Shown here: positions 1 to 7,222 of the stretch, one piece after another
Layout of the letters: the number at the start of each line of letters is the position of its first letter
Position numbering within the stretch: the stretch's first letter is position 1
Source: Acidimicrobiaceae bacterium
GTDB lineage: Bacteria > Actinomycetota > Acidimicrobiia > Acidimicrobiales > Poriferisodalaceae
Assembly (NCBI GenBank): GCA_026713105.1
Contig: JAPOPC010000070.1
Span: 1-54,818 of the forward strand
DNA: 54,818 bases
Reading direction: 5' to 3'
The notes under the pieces: generated by a model
The model's database searches: none
Seen by the model: only the letters and a program-made list of their open reading frames with translations
What the model was told of the DNA's origin: nothing
Position numbers and translations under genes: made by a program

Positions 1-90
1 CAGATGCCCCAACTCGTCGCCGCGCTCGCCCGTCACGCCGAGACAGTCACACCCACCTGCAATACTGCCCAACACTCGATCGCTGCATGA
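1..90 (+). CDS. C-terminal end of an unidentified protein (cut by window edge)
   Basis: An open frame enters from the left edge and stops with TGA at 88-90, giving a 29-residue tail (ends QHSIAA). The stop overlaps the ATG at 87 as ATGA, the spacing typical of coupled genes. The tail is too short to assign. It may be the end of an upstream restriction-modification gene, given its neighbours, or a non-coding frame. Confidence 0.25.
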   Translation, partial: QMPQLVAALARHAETVTPTCNTAQHSIAA

Positions 91-347
91 CAACCGGAGC
101 CACCACCCGCAGCGACTTCAACAGCAAATGGGACATCCTCGCTTTTGATGCGGGCCTTATCACCGTCAACGGGGGCCTGCGAGTGCATCGAGCGCATCGG
201 CTCCAGCAGAGCCAGCAGACCGATCCGGGAGTCGAACACAGCTTCGGGCGCGTTCTGCGGAGCAACCTGCGCTCGCCTGAACGTTCCGTGCCGGACAGCC
301 TCTACCTGAGCTGGCACCATCAACATGTCTTTCTCGACACACTCTGA
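87..347 (+). pseudogene. HNH-nuclease C-terminal fragment
   Basis: The 86-residue frame resembles the end of HNH restriction nucleases: RSD followed by FDAGLITV matches the family's NGLxLRxDxHxLFDxGLI block, and YLSWHHQHVF near the end matches the usual YLAWHxxxVF tail. The first half of the HNH motif (the AHI/P region) is not present in this frame or in the frames just upstream. The spacing between RSD and FDAGLI is also longer than usual. I read it as a decayed or truncated nuclease gene starting at ATG 87. It converges with the EcoRII-N gene, so the two may be remnants of one restriction locus. A start further left in a frame broken by a frameshift cannot be excluded. Confidence 0.4.
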
Positions 348-356
348 GCCGAGCGC

Positions 357-923
357 TCACCAGCGGGCAAACGGGATCTCATAAAGAAGCGGCCCGAGCA
401 AGCCATCGCTGCCGTCAGCCTTCGCTACCCGCACGCCCTGCATCACCGCATAGCCGGGTTCCACGGGTCCTAGACGCTCTTCGGCTTGAGCTTCCTCATC
501 GATGGACCCACACACAAAATACTTGCACTGAGCCGTGGGCAGTGAGCCTGAGAAGACGAAGATCGCGAGAGCGCCGACGTTTGCCGGGTCGTGCAGCGGC
601 GACGTCGGCTCGGAGGGCACACACAAGCGCAATTCACGGCGGCCGAGTGCCGACTTGGCGTCGCCATACCAGTGGACGGTGCCTGTCGAAATCGTGCCGG
701 AGCGATCGCGCAATCGGACTGACGTCGGCAGTTCGGTCCCGAGATCGACGAGCCGCGGATCAAGCGCTCGCAGCAACACACGAGGTAGGTGAATGCTGCC
801 TCGAAATTCATCGTCCACGCACACGTCGCCGTAGCTCAAGCGCTTCGCACAGAGGAACCGGTCTATTCGTGCCGCCTCATCGAGCCAACGGGATACATCC
901 AATATCGGCATCGGTCCTGGCAT
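357..923 (-). CDS. Stand-alone EcoRII N-terminal (effector-binding, B3-like) domain protein
   Basis: The 188-residue protein matches the N-terminal domain of the type IIE restriction enzyme EcoRII along its whole length: KRLS at residues 27-30, the following G-I-x-x-P segment, a basic/Tyr stretch, SPLxDPxNxGAL and the DEE-E-G-VxPG block near the end. In EcoRII this pseudobarrel binds a second DNA copy and autoinhibits the catalytic half. The protein stops just after the domain, so the PD-(D/E)xK nuclease part carrying the KTTCKDRWRQ-type motif is missing. ATG 923 is preferred; an upstream TTG at 941 would add six residues. It may be a truncated enzyme, a DNA-binding subunit working with a separate nuclease, or a decoy/regulator. 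Confidence 0.65.
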   Translation of the reverse strand: MPGPMPILDVSRWLDEAARIDRFLCAKRLSYGDVCVDDEFRGSIHLPRVLLRALDPRLVDLGTELPTSVRLRDRSGTISTGTVHWYGDAKSALGRRELRLCVPSEPTSPLHDPANVGALAIFVFSGSLPTAQCKYFVCGSIDEEAQAEERLGPVEPGYAVMQGVRVAKADGSDGLLGPLLYEIPFARW

Positions 924-982
924 AGCACGCCGGGCACTCAACCGGCGTCGACACCCGCTTCAGCACGCCCGCATGTACCGCC

Positions 983-1001
983 CTGGCACGAGCAGTGCCA
1001 G
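983..1001 (-). terminator. Hairpin downstream of dcd
   Basis: CTGGCAC and GTGCCAG form a perfect 7-bp stem with a 5-base loop, about 30 nt past the dcd stop. There is no clear U-tract, so intrinsic termination is only a possibility. Confidence 0.35.
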
Positions 1002-1031
1002 CGCTCAGCATGCATTGCGATAGTAGGACGG

Positions 1032-1610
1032 CTACAGCATGCGACGAGAGCGGAAGTTTTCGTGGTAGCGGCTTGGCGTCGGGCCTCGTTGGCCCCGGTA
1101 CTTGGACCCCAGCAGTTCAGCCCCGTAGGGGTGCTCGGCCGGCGTGGTCATCTCCATGAAGCTGATCTGGCATATCTTCATGCTGGGGTACAGGGTGATG
1201 GGCAGGTTGGCCACGTTGGACAATTCGAGGGTCAGGTAACCGTCCCAGCCGGGATCGACGAACCCGGCTGTGGTGTGGATGAGCAGGCCGAGTCGTCCCA
1301 GCGACGATTTGCCTTCGATGCGCCCGACGAGATCGTCGGGCACTGCCACGCGTTCGAGGGTGGAACCCAAGGCGAACTCGCCGGGATGGAGGATGAATGC
1401 ATCGCCCGCAGCGACCTCTACCTCCTCGGTCAGGTCGGTCTGGTCCTCGATGACGTCGATGACGCGGCGGGTGTGGTTGCGGAAGACCCGGAACGTGGCA
1501 TCCAGCCGCAAATCCACCGACGAGGGCTGCACTGCTGCGTCGCCCAGCGGCTCGATGACGATGCGGCCTTTCTCGAGCGCTTCACGAATGCTTCGGTCCG
1601 ACAAGATCAC
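1032..1610 (-). CDS. dcd: dCTP deaminase, bifunctional dUMP-forming type
   Basis: The 192-residue enzyme deaminates dCTP; the actinobacterial type also hydrolyses the product to dUMP, feeding thymidylate synthesis. Visible motifs are GRIEGKSSLGRLGL (nucleotide and metal site with the catalytic Glu), HTTAGFVDPGW, and the flexible C-terminal segment GQRGPTPSRYHENF that closes over the triphosphate. Length and motifs match the mycobacterial bifunctional enzymes. Start is GTG 1610 with a GGAAGGGA ribosome site about 6 nt upstream. Its 5' end overlaps by 29 nt the tail of the leftward membrane ORF that reads through tRNA-Gly. Confidence 0.96.
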   Translation of the reverse strand: MILSDRSIREALEKGRIVIEPLGDAAVQPSSVDLRLDATFRVFRNHTRRVIDVIEDQTDLTEEVEVAAGDAFILHPGEFALGSTLERVAVPDDLVGRIEGKSSLGRLGLLIHTTAGFVDPGWDGYLTLELSNVANLPITLYPSMKICQISFMEMTTPAEHPYGAELLGSKYRGQRGPTPSRYHENFRSRRML

Positions 1611-2031
1611 CTCGGCTCCCTTCCATCTGAATAGGCTCCGGCCTCGTTCCGCGGGTGTAGTTCAATGGCAGAACTTCAGCTTCCCAAGCTGATAACGGGG
1701 GTTCGATTCCCCTCACCCGCTCAACTCGTCCCGCCAGCAGCGTCGCGAGGGCCCACAGAGCCGCGACGAATCCCACGAGTGCCAGCGGCACCGCTCGCCG
1801 CGCTGGCGCGCGCACCGGTTGTCCCCCGTCGCCGGACCGCCGAGGCCGCGCCATGGCTGCCACGTTGCCCACGAACAGCGCTGCGCCCAGTGCCAACACC
1901 AAGTACGGGATGAGATCGTCGCCGAGGAACATCGTGCCGCCGTTCGCCGCAGACGACGCCGCGGATGGCATGTCAACGAGATGCACGCCGAGCACTTCGG
2001 CGTGCGCGGCAAGGGCGTTGGCGGCGGACAT
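1582..2031 (-). CDS. Small two-helix membrane protein whose frame runs antisense through tRNA-Gly
   Basis: The 149-residue product has two hydrophobic segments (about residues 40-60 and 81-101) separated by a basic Pro/Arg loop. I do not recognise the family. It starts ATG 2031, five bases after the dnaB stop, so it is probably co-transcribed with dnaB. No stop occurs before the tRNA gene at 1651-1721; the frame crosses it in antisense and ends inside dcd. The last 45 residues therefore have a composition dictated by tRNA-Gly and are unlikely to be functional. The membrane part looks genuine from its position and amphipathic make-up, but conservation could not be checked. Confidence 0.5.
   Translation of the reverse strand: MSAANALAAHAEVLGVHLVDMPSAASSAANGGTMFLGDDLIPYLVLALGAALFVGNVAAMARPRRSGDGGQPVRAPARRAVPLALVGFVAALWALATLLAGRVERVRGIEPPLSAWEAEVLPLNYTRGTRPEPIQMEGSRGDLVGPKHS
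1651..1721 (+). tRNA. tRNA-Gly (CCC)
   Basis: A 71-nt cloverleaf can be drawn: acceptor GCGGGTG/CACCCGC with discriminator T, D-loop AGTTCAATGGC, anticodon stem TCAGC/GCTGA around loop TTCCCAA (anticodon CCC), and T-arm GGGGGTTCGATTCCCCT. The CCA end is not encoded, so it depends on the CCA transferase at 7223-8590. It lies on the strand opposite to its neighbours. Confidence 0.95.
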
Positions 2032-2036
2032 GGTGG

Positions 2037-3401
2037 TCAGTTCTCATGCGCCATGTCGGCGAAGAGCGTGTATTGGGGCATGAACGCAAGGCGCGCGGTG
2101 CCAGTCGGCCCGTTGCGGTGCTTTGCGACGATGATCTCGGCCATCCCACGATCGGCGGTGTCGTCGTCGTAGACCTCGTCGCGGTAGATGAACATGACGA
2201 TGTCCGCGTCTTGCTCGATGGAACCCGACTCGCGCAGGTCCGACAGCATCGGCCGCTTGTCACCGCGCGACTCGAGGTTGCGGCTGAGCTGGGAGAGCGC
2301 CACGATCGGCGTCTCGAGCTCTCGGGCCAGGATCTTGAGGCCGCGTGAGATCTCGGCAATTTCCACCTGGCGGTTCTCGGCATTTGCGCGGCCGCTCATG
2401 AGCTGCAGGTAATCGACCACGATGAGCCCCAGGCCGCCGAGCCGGCTGCGCAGCCGCCGGGCCTTGGCACGGATCTCGGTGACTGTCACATTCGGGTTGT
2501 CGTCGATCCACATCTGCGCGTCTCCCAAGCGTCCCACGCTGCGCGTGATGTGGTTCCACTCGTCTGCGCGCAGCTGGCCCGTGCGCACCCGCGTTGCGTC
2601 GACACGCGCATCGGAGGCCAGCAGCCGACCCGTCAGTTCGGCATGGTTCATCTCCAGCGAGAAGAGCAGCACCGGCTGCTGCAATTCAAGGGCCACGCTG
2701 GAGGCCATCGTCAATGCGAAGGCCGTCTTGCCCATCGCGGGACGGCCGCCCACGACCACCAAAGATGACGGCTGAATGCCAGCCAGGATCCTGTCCAGCG
2801 AGGAGAAACCGGTCGCAAGGCCCGAGAACGCGTCACCCCGCTCATACAGTTCCTCCAACCGGTCCAGGCTCTCGTCGAGCAGGTCGTGCAACGACTGCGT
2901 GGAATCGACGATGCGGCGCTCGGCCACGCTGAACACCATCGACTCCGCCTGGTCGATCGCTGTAGCCGTATCGGCGGGCCGGCTGTAGGCCAGCTCGGAA
3001 ATCTCTGACGAGACAGCGATCAAGCGCCGTAGCAACGCGTTGTCCTCCACGATCCGCGCGTAACGGTCGACGTGGGTGAGCGTCGGCGTGGAGGCTTCGA
3101 GTGCCAGCAGGCGCTCGGGCCCCCCGGCGGCGGCGAGGTTGCCGGTACGTTCGAGCTGATCGGCGACGGTCAGACAGTCGACGGGCTCGGAGGTGACATA
3201 GAGCGACTCGATCGCCTCGAAGACCAGGCCATTCGCCGGCACGTAGAAATGATCGGCATCAAGACGCTCGACCGCGGCACCGATGGCGTCACCCGAGAGC
3301 AGCATCGCGCCGAGCACGGACTCTTCCGCGTCAATGTTCTGCGGTGGTACCCGACCGCCGGCTCGACGCGCGACATCGGTCGGCAGCTCGGCGAGACTCA
3401 T
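2037..3401 (-). CDS. dnaB: Replicative DNA helicase DnaB
   Basis: This 454-residue hexameric helicase unwinds DNA at the fork. The N-terminal domain begins with PPQNIDAEESVLGAML. The RecA-like domain carries Walker A GRPAMGKTAF, Walker B LIVVDYLQLM, the LSQLSR sensor segment and DLRESGSIEQDAD with the arginine finger region. The length is normal and no intein interrupts it. It follows rplI after a 205-bp gap that contains a palindrome and a DnaA-box-like site, so it may have its own promoter. The leftward membrane ORF follows within five bases. Confidence 0.98.
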   Translation of the reverse strand: MSLAELPTDVARRAGGRVPPQNIDAEESVLGAMLLSGDAIGAAVERLDADHFYVPANGLVFEAIESLYVTSEPVDCLTVADQLERTGNLAAAGGPERLLALEASTPTLTHVDRYARIVEDNALLRRLIAVSSEISELAYSRPADTATAIDQAESMVFSVAERRIVDSTQSLHDLLDESLDRLEELYERGDAFSGLATGFSSLDRILAGIQPSSLVVVGGRPAMGKTAFALTMASSVALELQQPVLLFSLEMNHAELTGRLLASDARVDATRVRTGQLRADEWNHITRSVGRLGDAQMWIDDNPNVTVTEIRAKARRLRSRLGGLGLIVVDYLQLMSGRANAENRQVEIAEISRGLKILARELETPIVALSQLSRNLESRGDKRPMLSDLRESGSIEQDADIVMFIYRDEVYDDDTADRGMAEIIVAKHRNGPTGTARLAFMPQYTLFADMAHEN

Positions 3402-3477
3402 TGCCGCATACCTTGCCGGGCGCGCCCCGTGGAGCGCTTGGGCAAAGAACGTGGAATTCCGGTGGAAATCGCGGCCC

Positions 3478-3508
3478 CCGCCTGTGCACAGGCGGCCAGT
3501 TGTCCACA
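3478..3508. promoter_or_regulatory. 18-bp palindrome plus DnaA box upstream of dnaB
   Basis: CCGCCTGTG/CACAGGCGG is a perfect inverted repeat at 3478-3495. Five bases further is TTGTCCACA (3500-3508), a perfect variant of the DnaA-binding 9-mer. Both lie in the 205-bp gap upstream of dnaB (3402-3606), where no gene is visible. The palindrome could bind a dimeric repressor. The box could let DnaA influence dnaB. Confidence 0.45.
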
Positions 3509-3606
3509 GGTCGTGTATCGGTGCGTACCCATGCCCTCAGTTCACAGCAGGGCTGTCACATCAAAGCCGGCAAGACCGGGTACCGACCCGACTCGCAGAC
3601 CGAGCG

Positions 3607-4056
3607 CTAGTCGAGCGCGACTACCTCGACGTTGAACGCGAATGACACGTCAGGGTGCAGCTGTGCGGAGACCTCGTGGGTGCCGATAGTCCGGATCGGG
3701 GCGTCCATCGACAGCTTGCGCCGGTCGACATCAGCGCCGGTACGGGCGGTCACCGCGGCAGCGATCTCGGTGGTCGTGACCGATCCGTACAGGTGCGTGC
3801 CCGAGCCCGCGCGGGCTGCGATCGTCACACCGTCCGCGACCAGTTCCTTGGCGACACGCTCGGCGGTCTCGCGCTCACGCAGGTCACGCGCAGAGCGCGC
3901 CCGAGCCATGGCAGCGGCCTGGTCGACGGTTCCGTCCGTCGCCCGCAGGGCTAGCCCGCGCGGGATCAAGTGATTCCGCGCGAAACCGTCCGCAACTTCG
4001 ATCACGGATCCAGCGGTGCCGACGCCGTCGACATCGCTGCGCAGAACGACCTTCAT
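3607..4056 (-). CDS. rplI: 50S ribosomal protein L9
   Basis: The 149-residue product begins MKVVLRSDVDGVGTAGSVIEVADGFARNHLIPRGLA, the canonical L9 N-domain with its GxGxxGxxxxVxxGYARN-type signature; a Cys/Tyr position is replaced by Phe here. The C-terminal domain follows a long connecting helix. The start overlaps the rpsR stop as ATGA, so translation is coupled. It is the last gene of the rpsF-ssb-rpsR-rplI operon. Confidence 0.97.
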   Translation of the reverse strand: MKVVLRSDVDGVGTAGSVIEVADGFARNHLIPRGLALRATDGTVDQAAAMARARSARDLRERETAERVAKELVADGVTIAARAGSGTHLYGSVTTTEIAAAVTARTGADVDRRKLSMDAPIRTIGTHEVSAQLHPDVSFAFNVEVVALD

Positions 4057-4499
4057 GCTCGTTCTCCGCCGATCTCTGCAGGTGCCTGATCAACGAGCTC
4101 GTCGAGCTGGCCTTCGATCTCGCTGTCGGGCTGCTCCTGCTCGTCGCCCGCAGGCCCACCTGCTCGATCAGCAGGCGGCCGGCGGTCGTCACCCGGACGC
4201 CCGCCGCGGCGCTTGTCACCGCGACGCTGCGTCATCGGCCGGCGCGCGTACTCGATCAGCGCCATCTCCCGAGCGGTCTTGATCGCGCGCGCCACCTCTC
4301 GCTGCTGCTGGCGGTTGTTGCCAGAGACGCGTTGGGCCCGGATCTTGGCTCGCTCGGAGACAAAGGCCCGCAGCAGCTCTGCGTCCTTGTAGTCGACGTA
4401 GGACGTGCCGGCCGTGGTGAGCGGGCTGACCTTGCGCCGGCGCGGTCGGCTGCGCAGGTCCTTCGCGCGGGCTCGCCCGGTTCGCTTGCGTGGTGGCAT
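4053..4499 (-). CDS. rpsR: 30S ribosomal protein S18 with a long acidic tail
   Basis: Residues about 20-92 are a standard S18 core (YVDYKDAELLRAFVSERAKI, then the RQQQREVARAIKTAREMALI helix). No zinc cysteines are present, so it is the Cys-free type. The protein is 148 residues against a usual 75-90. The additional 55 C-terminal residues are low-complexity, first basic (QRRGDKRRGG) then acidic (Glu/Asp/Gln-rich), and probably disordered. Its ATG shares a base with the ssb stop (TAATG). Confidence 0.95.
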   Translation of the reverse strand: MPPRKRTGRARAKDLRSRPRRRKVSPLTTAGTSYVDYKDAELLRAFVSERAKIRAQRVSGNNRQQQREVARAIKTAREMALIEYARRPMTQRRGDKRRGGRPGDDRRPPADRAGGPAGDEQEQPDSEIEGQLDELVDQAPAEIGGERA

Positions 4500-4963
4500 T
4501 AGAACGGTTCCTCCTCAGGTGACTGCTGCGGCGGGCTGTCGCCCGATTCCCAAGCTCCGCCGCCGCGACGCTCGCGAGACCCGCCCCCGTCGCCGGCCGG
4601 CCCCCTCGGAATCCGGGTGACCTCGGCTGTCGCCCAGCGCAGCGACGGTGCGATCTCGTCGGCAACAATTTCCACGACGTTGCGCTGCTCGCCGTCCGGT
4701 GTCTCCCAGCTGCGCTGCTCGAGCCGTCCGTTGACGACCACGCGGTTGCCCTTCGCCAGCGACTCGCTGACGTTCTCGGCCAGTTCGGCCCAGCAGACCA
4801 CGTTGAAGAAGCTGACCTGCTCCTCCCAATCGTTCGTCTGGCGGTTCATCCACCGCCGATTTACGGCGACGCCGAGCACTGCTCGAGCGCGGCCGGTTTG
4901 GGTGAATCGAAGTTCAGGATCGCGGGTGAGATTTCCCACCACGGTGATGGTGTTGTCAGCCAT
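4499..4963 (-). CDS. ssb: Single-stranded DNA-binding protein
   Basis: The 154-residue protein has an OB-fold at residues 1-110 (ITVVGNLTRDPELRFTQTGRA, then VVNGRLEQRSWE), a Gly/Arg/Ser-rich linker and an acidic tip ending EEEPF, the tail that recruits repair and replication partners. It lies 11 bp after rpsF and its stop overlaps the rpsR start, as in most bacteria. Confidence 0.97.
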   Translation of the reverse strand: MADNTITVVGNLTRDPELRFTQTGRARAVLGVAVNRRWMNRQTNDWEEQVSFFNVVCWAELAENVSESLAKGNRVVVNGRLEQRSWETPDGEQRNVVEIVADEIAPSLRWATAEVTRIPRGPAGDGGGSRERRGGGAWESGDSPPQQSPEEEPF

Positions 4964-4974
4964 GACGCCTCCGC

Positions 4975-5310
4975 TTAGTGGCTGTTGGTCGACCCCTCGC
5001 CGAGCAATCCGCGCCGCTGCGCTTCGTCGTCGGGGAGTCTGATGAGCTTGTGGCGGACAACTTCGTCCGCGATCCGCAGATACCGCTCAACTGGGTCCAT
5101 GGCTCCGGGCTCAGCCCGCAACTCGATCACCGAGTAGTAGCCGCGTGTCTTGTGGTTGATCTCGTACGCAAAATCGCGCAGACCCCAGAAATCAAACGAG
5201 GCGACCTCGCCGATCTCCGAAATCCGGCCTTGGACCTCGTCCATGGCCTTGCGGGCTTCAGCGTTCTCCAAGTCACCGTCGCAGATGACCATCAGCTCGT
5301 ACGCGCGCAA
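4975..5310 (-). CDS. rpsF: 30S ribosomal protein S6
   Basis: The S6 sequence starts RAYELMVICDGDLE and continues through KTRGYYSVIELRAEPGAMDPVERYLRIADEVVRHKLIRL, a complete S6 fold of about 111 residues. The frame is open further upstream, but that part is low complexity and unlike S6. The start that fits is TTG at 5310-5308, ten bases after a perfect AGGAGG (5326-5321). It is the first gene of the rpsF-ssb-rpsR-rplI operon. The 228 bp before it (5311-5538) hold this ribosome site and presumably the operon promoter; I see no gene there. Confidence 0.94.
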   Translation of the reverse strand: MRAYELMVICDGDLENAEARKAMDEVQGRISEIGEVASFDFWGLRDFAYEINHKTRGYYSVIELRAEPGAMDPVERYLRIADEVVRHKLIRLPDDEAQRRGLLGEGSTNSH

Positions 5311-5538
5311 TTGGGGGCGACCTCCTGTGGACCCGCCGGGGCGGGGCCCCTCGCGGGGCAGGGACTGGTTGGTGCACCCACCGTGCGAACCCGGCCCCAA
5401 TGAGCGGGCTTGCAGCAAGCGTCGAGGACGCTTGTGGCTGGACGGGCAACCAGGTGCCCGTGGTGCGCCCGCAACGCTAGGCCCAGAGTTCGTCGATCGC
5501 ACACCGAATTTCCGGCGAGCTACATCCGCGCGTGTCCG

Positions 5539-7158
5539 CTACGGCACGGAGTGCAGCGTGTCCAGCACTGTCGTGAACAGCTCATTCGCCCGCGACGCAG
5601 CGTCGAGCTCGCCCGGCGGCGAGCTCGCAGTGACCCGCACCGCGGCGGTGTAGTGATCGGTCCAACCGGCGAACCACGCGTCGCCAGTCTGCGGGGAGAC
5701 CCCGGCACGGCCGAGCGCCGATGCACCCCACGGCAGGGTGAACCTGGCCATGCCCGCCCGCAGGGCCGAGATCGACGCTGGCTCCCCAACCGCGGTGCGC
5801 TGCATCGGCCAGCGGTCGGTAGTGCGCTCACTCAGCGACAGGCTCGGCGCGCCGTCACCGGTTTCGAGCACGATCCGGGGGATGCGCTCCTCCCCGCCGG
5901 TAGCGGCAACGCTGAATGCCGCTGCAACCTGCGCGGCGTCTGCAGCCTGAGCGATGACCTCGTCAGCTACCTCTGGCGCGATCCACCGCTGCAGGTCGGC
6001 TGCTGCGGAGCCGAGCAGATCCCCCAGCGGTCGCGGCCGCATCGGCGACGCCACATCGATGTCGACCGCCGGGGTGGCCCGGGAGGCGGTCACGAGGACG
6101 CGCACGTCGCCACTGCGGTCCAGCACAACGACGTCGACGCCGACATTGCCGCTCGTGGTGTCGCCGATCTGGCGGCGAACGGCACGCAACGCTGCACGCT
6201 GGGCCCCCAGATCGAGACTGGTCGTGACGTGCAGGCCACCGGTGACGACCCGGTGAATGCCGTACCTCTCCACGAGCTCGATGTACGCCCGTCCCACTGC
6301 CGCGCCCAAGCCGGCGTCGGCGACGAGCATCCGGACAAATCCGCCTGCCGCGACGTCAGGCGCCTCAGGGTCGGCCGCGCCGACACCGAGGCCGGTCGCC
6401 GGGCGGATGCCGGCGGTGACCCGGGTGGATCGTCCCGCAGCCAGCTCGTCGGATGTGAGCACATCGTGTTCGAACATCGCCAGCAGCACCCGATCGCGGC
6501 CGAGCCGCGCCGACTGGTTCGGATCGTCGGAAGGTCCCGACGCGGCATCGACGCCCCAGGGAGCGTCGACGAGTGATGCGATGAACGCCGCTTGCGTCAC
6601 CGTGAGGTCCGAGGCCGCGACGCCATACCAAGCGTTGGCCGCGGCATGCACGCCGTAGGCACCACGACCCAGATAGGCGATGTTGGCAAATCGCTCGAGA
6701 ATCTCCGGCCGGCTGAGCTCGCGTCCCAGCCGCAACTCCGCCAGCAGCATGCGTGCTTCATCGAGGCTGCCGTCGCGCGCATGGTGGACGATGTCGAGGT
6801 ACCTACGCATGATCCCTTCGCTCGCCGGTTCGGGATCGCCCCTAGCGCGACGCAGCGATGCCGCATACGTCGCGGCATCGACGCCCTCTCGCTCCAGAAA
6901 GCTCGGGTCCAGCACCGCAACCATGGCGTCAACGAGTGCAGGCGCCATGTCCTCGAGGCCCAGTGATGCGTGCGGGACACTCGGGCCGATCTCGACAATC
7001 GGCGTGCCGTAGCGGTCATACAGCACGCTCGGCGCCACCGAAGCGTGCGATGGGGTCGAGGGCAGGCTGTCCAACAGCCGGCTGCCGACGCCCACTGCAA
7101 TCGCGATCACCAGCACGAGCCAGAGCAGCCATCGGGCCCAGCGCTGCCGAGCGGGCAT
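5539..7158 (-). CDS. Degenerate class A penicillin-binding protein, probably non-catalytic
   Basis: The 539-residue protein has a membrane anchor (residues about 9-28) and a recognisable glycosyltransferase-51 fold: ILERFANIAYLGRGAYGVHAAANAWYG matches the conserved ILExYLNxxYFGxGAYG block. The catalytic Glu of the EDxxFxxHxGVD motif is replaced (VLDPSFLEREGVD), and the GGSTITQQ motif is lost (ASEGIMRRY). The C-terminal transpeptidase-like half lacks SxxK and shows PQTGDAWFAG where KTGTTxxxxD is expected. Both active sites therefore look dead. Its place next to rpsF matches ponA1 in mycobacteria. A structural or scaffolding role in envelope synthesis is inferred. Start ATG 7158. Confidence 0.82.
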   Translation of the reverse strand: MPARQRWARWLLWLVLVIAIAVGVGSRLLDSLPSTPSHASVAPSVLYDRYGTPIVEIGPSVPHASLGLEDMAPALVDAMVAVLDPSFLEREGVDAATYAASLRRARGDPEPASEGIMRRYLDIVHHARDGSLDEARMLLAELRLGRELSRPEILERFANIAYLGRGAYGVHAAANAWYGVAASDLTVTQAAFIASLVDAPWGVDAASGPSDDPNQSARLGRDRVLLAMFEHDVLTSDELAAGRSTRVTAGIRPATGLGVGAADPEAPDVAAGGFVRMLVADAGLGAAVGRAYIELVERYGIHRVVTGGLHVTTSLDLGAQRAALRAVRRQIGDTTSGNVGVDVVVLDRSGDVRVLVTASRATPAVDIDVASPMRPRPLGDLLGSAAADLQRWIAPEVADEVIAQAADAAQVAAAFSVAATGGEERIPRIVLETGDGAPSLSLSERTTDRWPMQRTAVGEPASISALRAGMARFTLPWGASALGRAGVSPQTGDAWFAGWTDHYTAAVRVTASSPPGELDAASRANELFTTVLDTLHSVP

Positions 7159-7209
7159 CCGGCGCAGAGTACAGGGAACCGGCGGGCCAACTTGCGTACA
7201 GTCGATTTG

Positions 7210-7215
7210 TACCCT
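7210..7215 (+). promoter_or_regulatory. -10 box for a leaderless CCA-transferase transcript
   Basis: TACCCT fits the actinobacterial TANNNT -10 and sits 7 nt before GTG 7223, so transcription would start at or beside the start codon. No ribosome site is visible. A clear -35 is not seen. Confidence 0.5.
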
Positions 7216-7222
7216 CGGACAC

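Noticed and set aside
4975..5502. Extended 175-residue form of S6
   Set aside because: The additional 64 residues are unlike any S6, and a perfect AGGAGG precedes the internal TTG 5310.
5410..6576. A 388-codon plus-strand frame opposite the PBP gene
   Set aside because: Shadow frame. The degenerate PBP frame has a coherent fold; this one has no recognisable motif.
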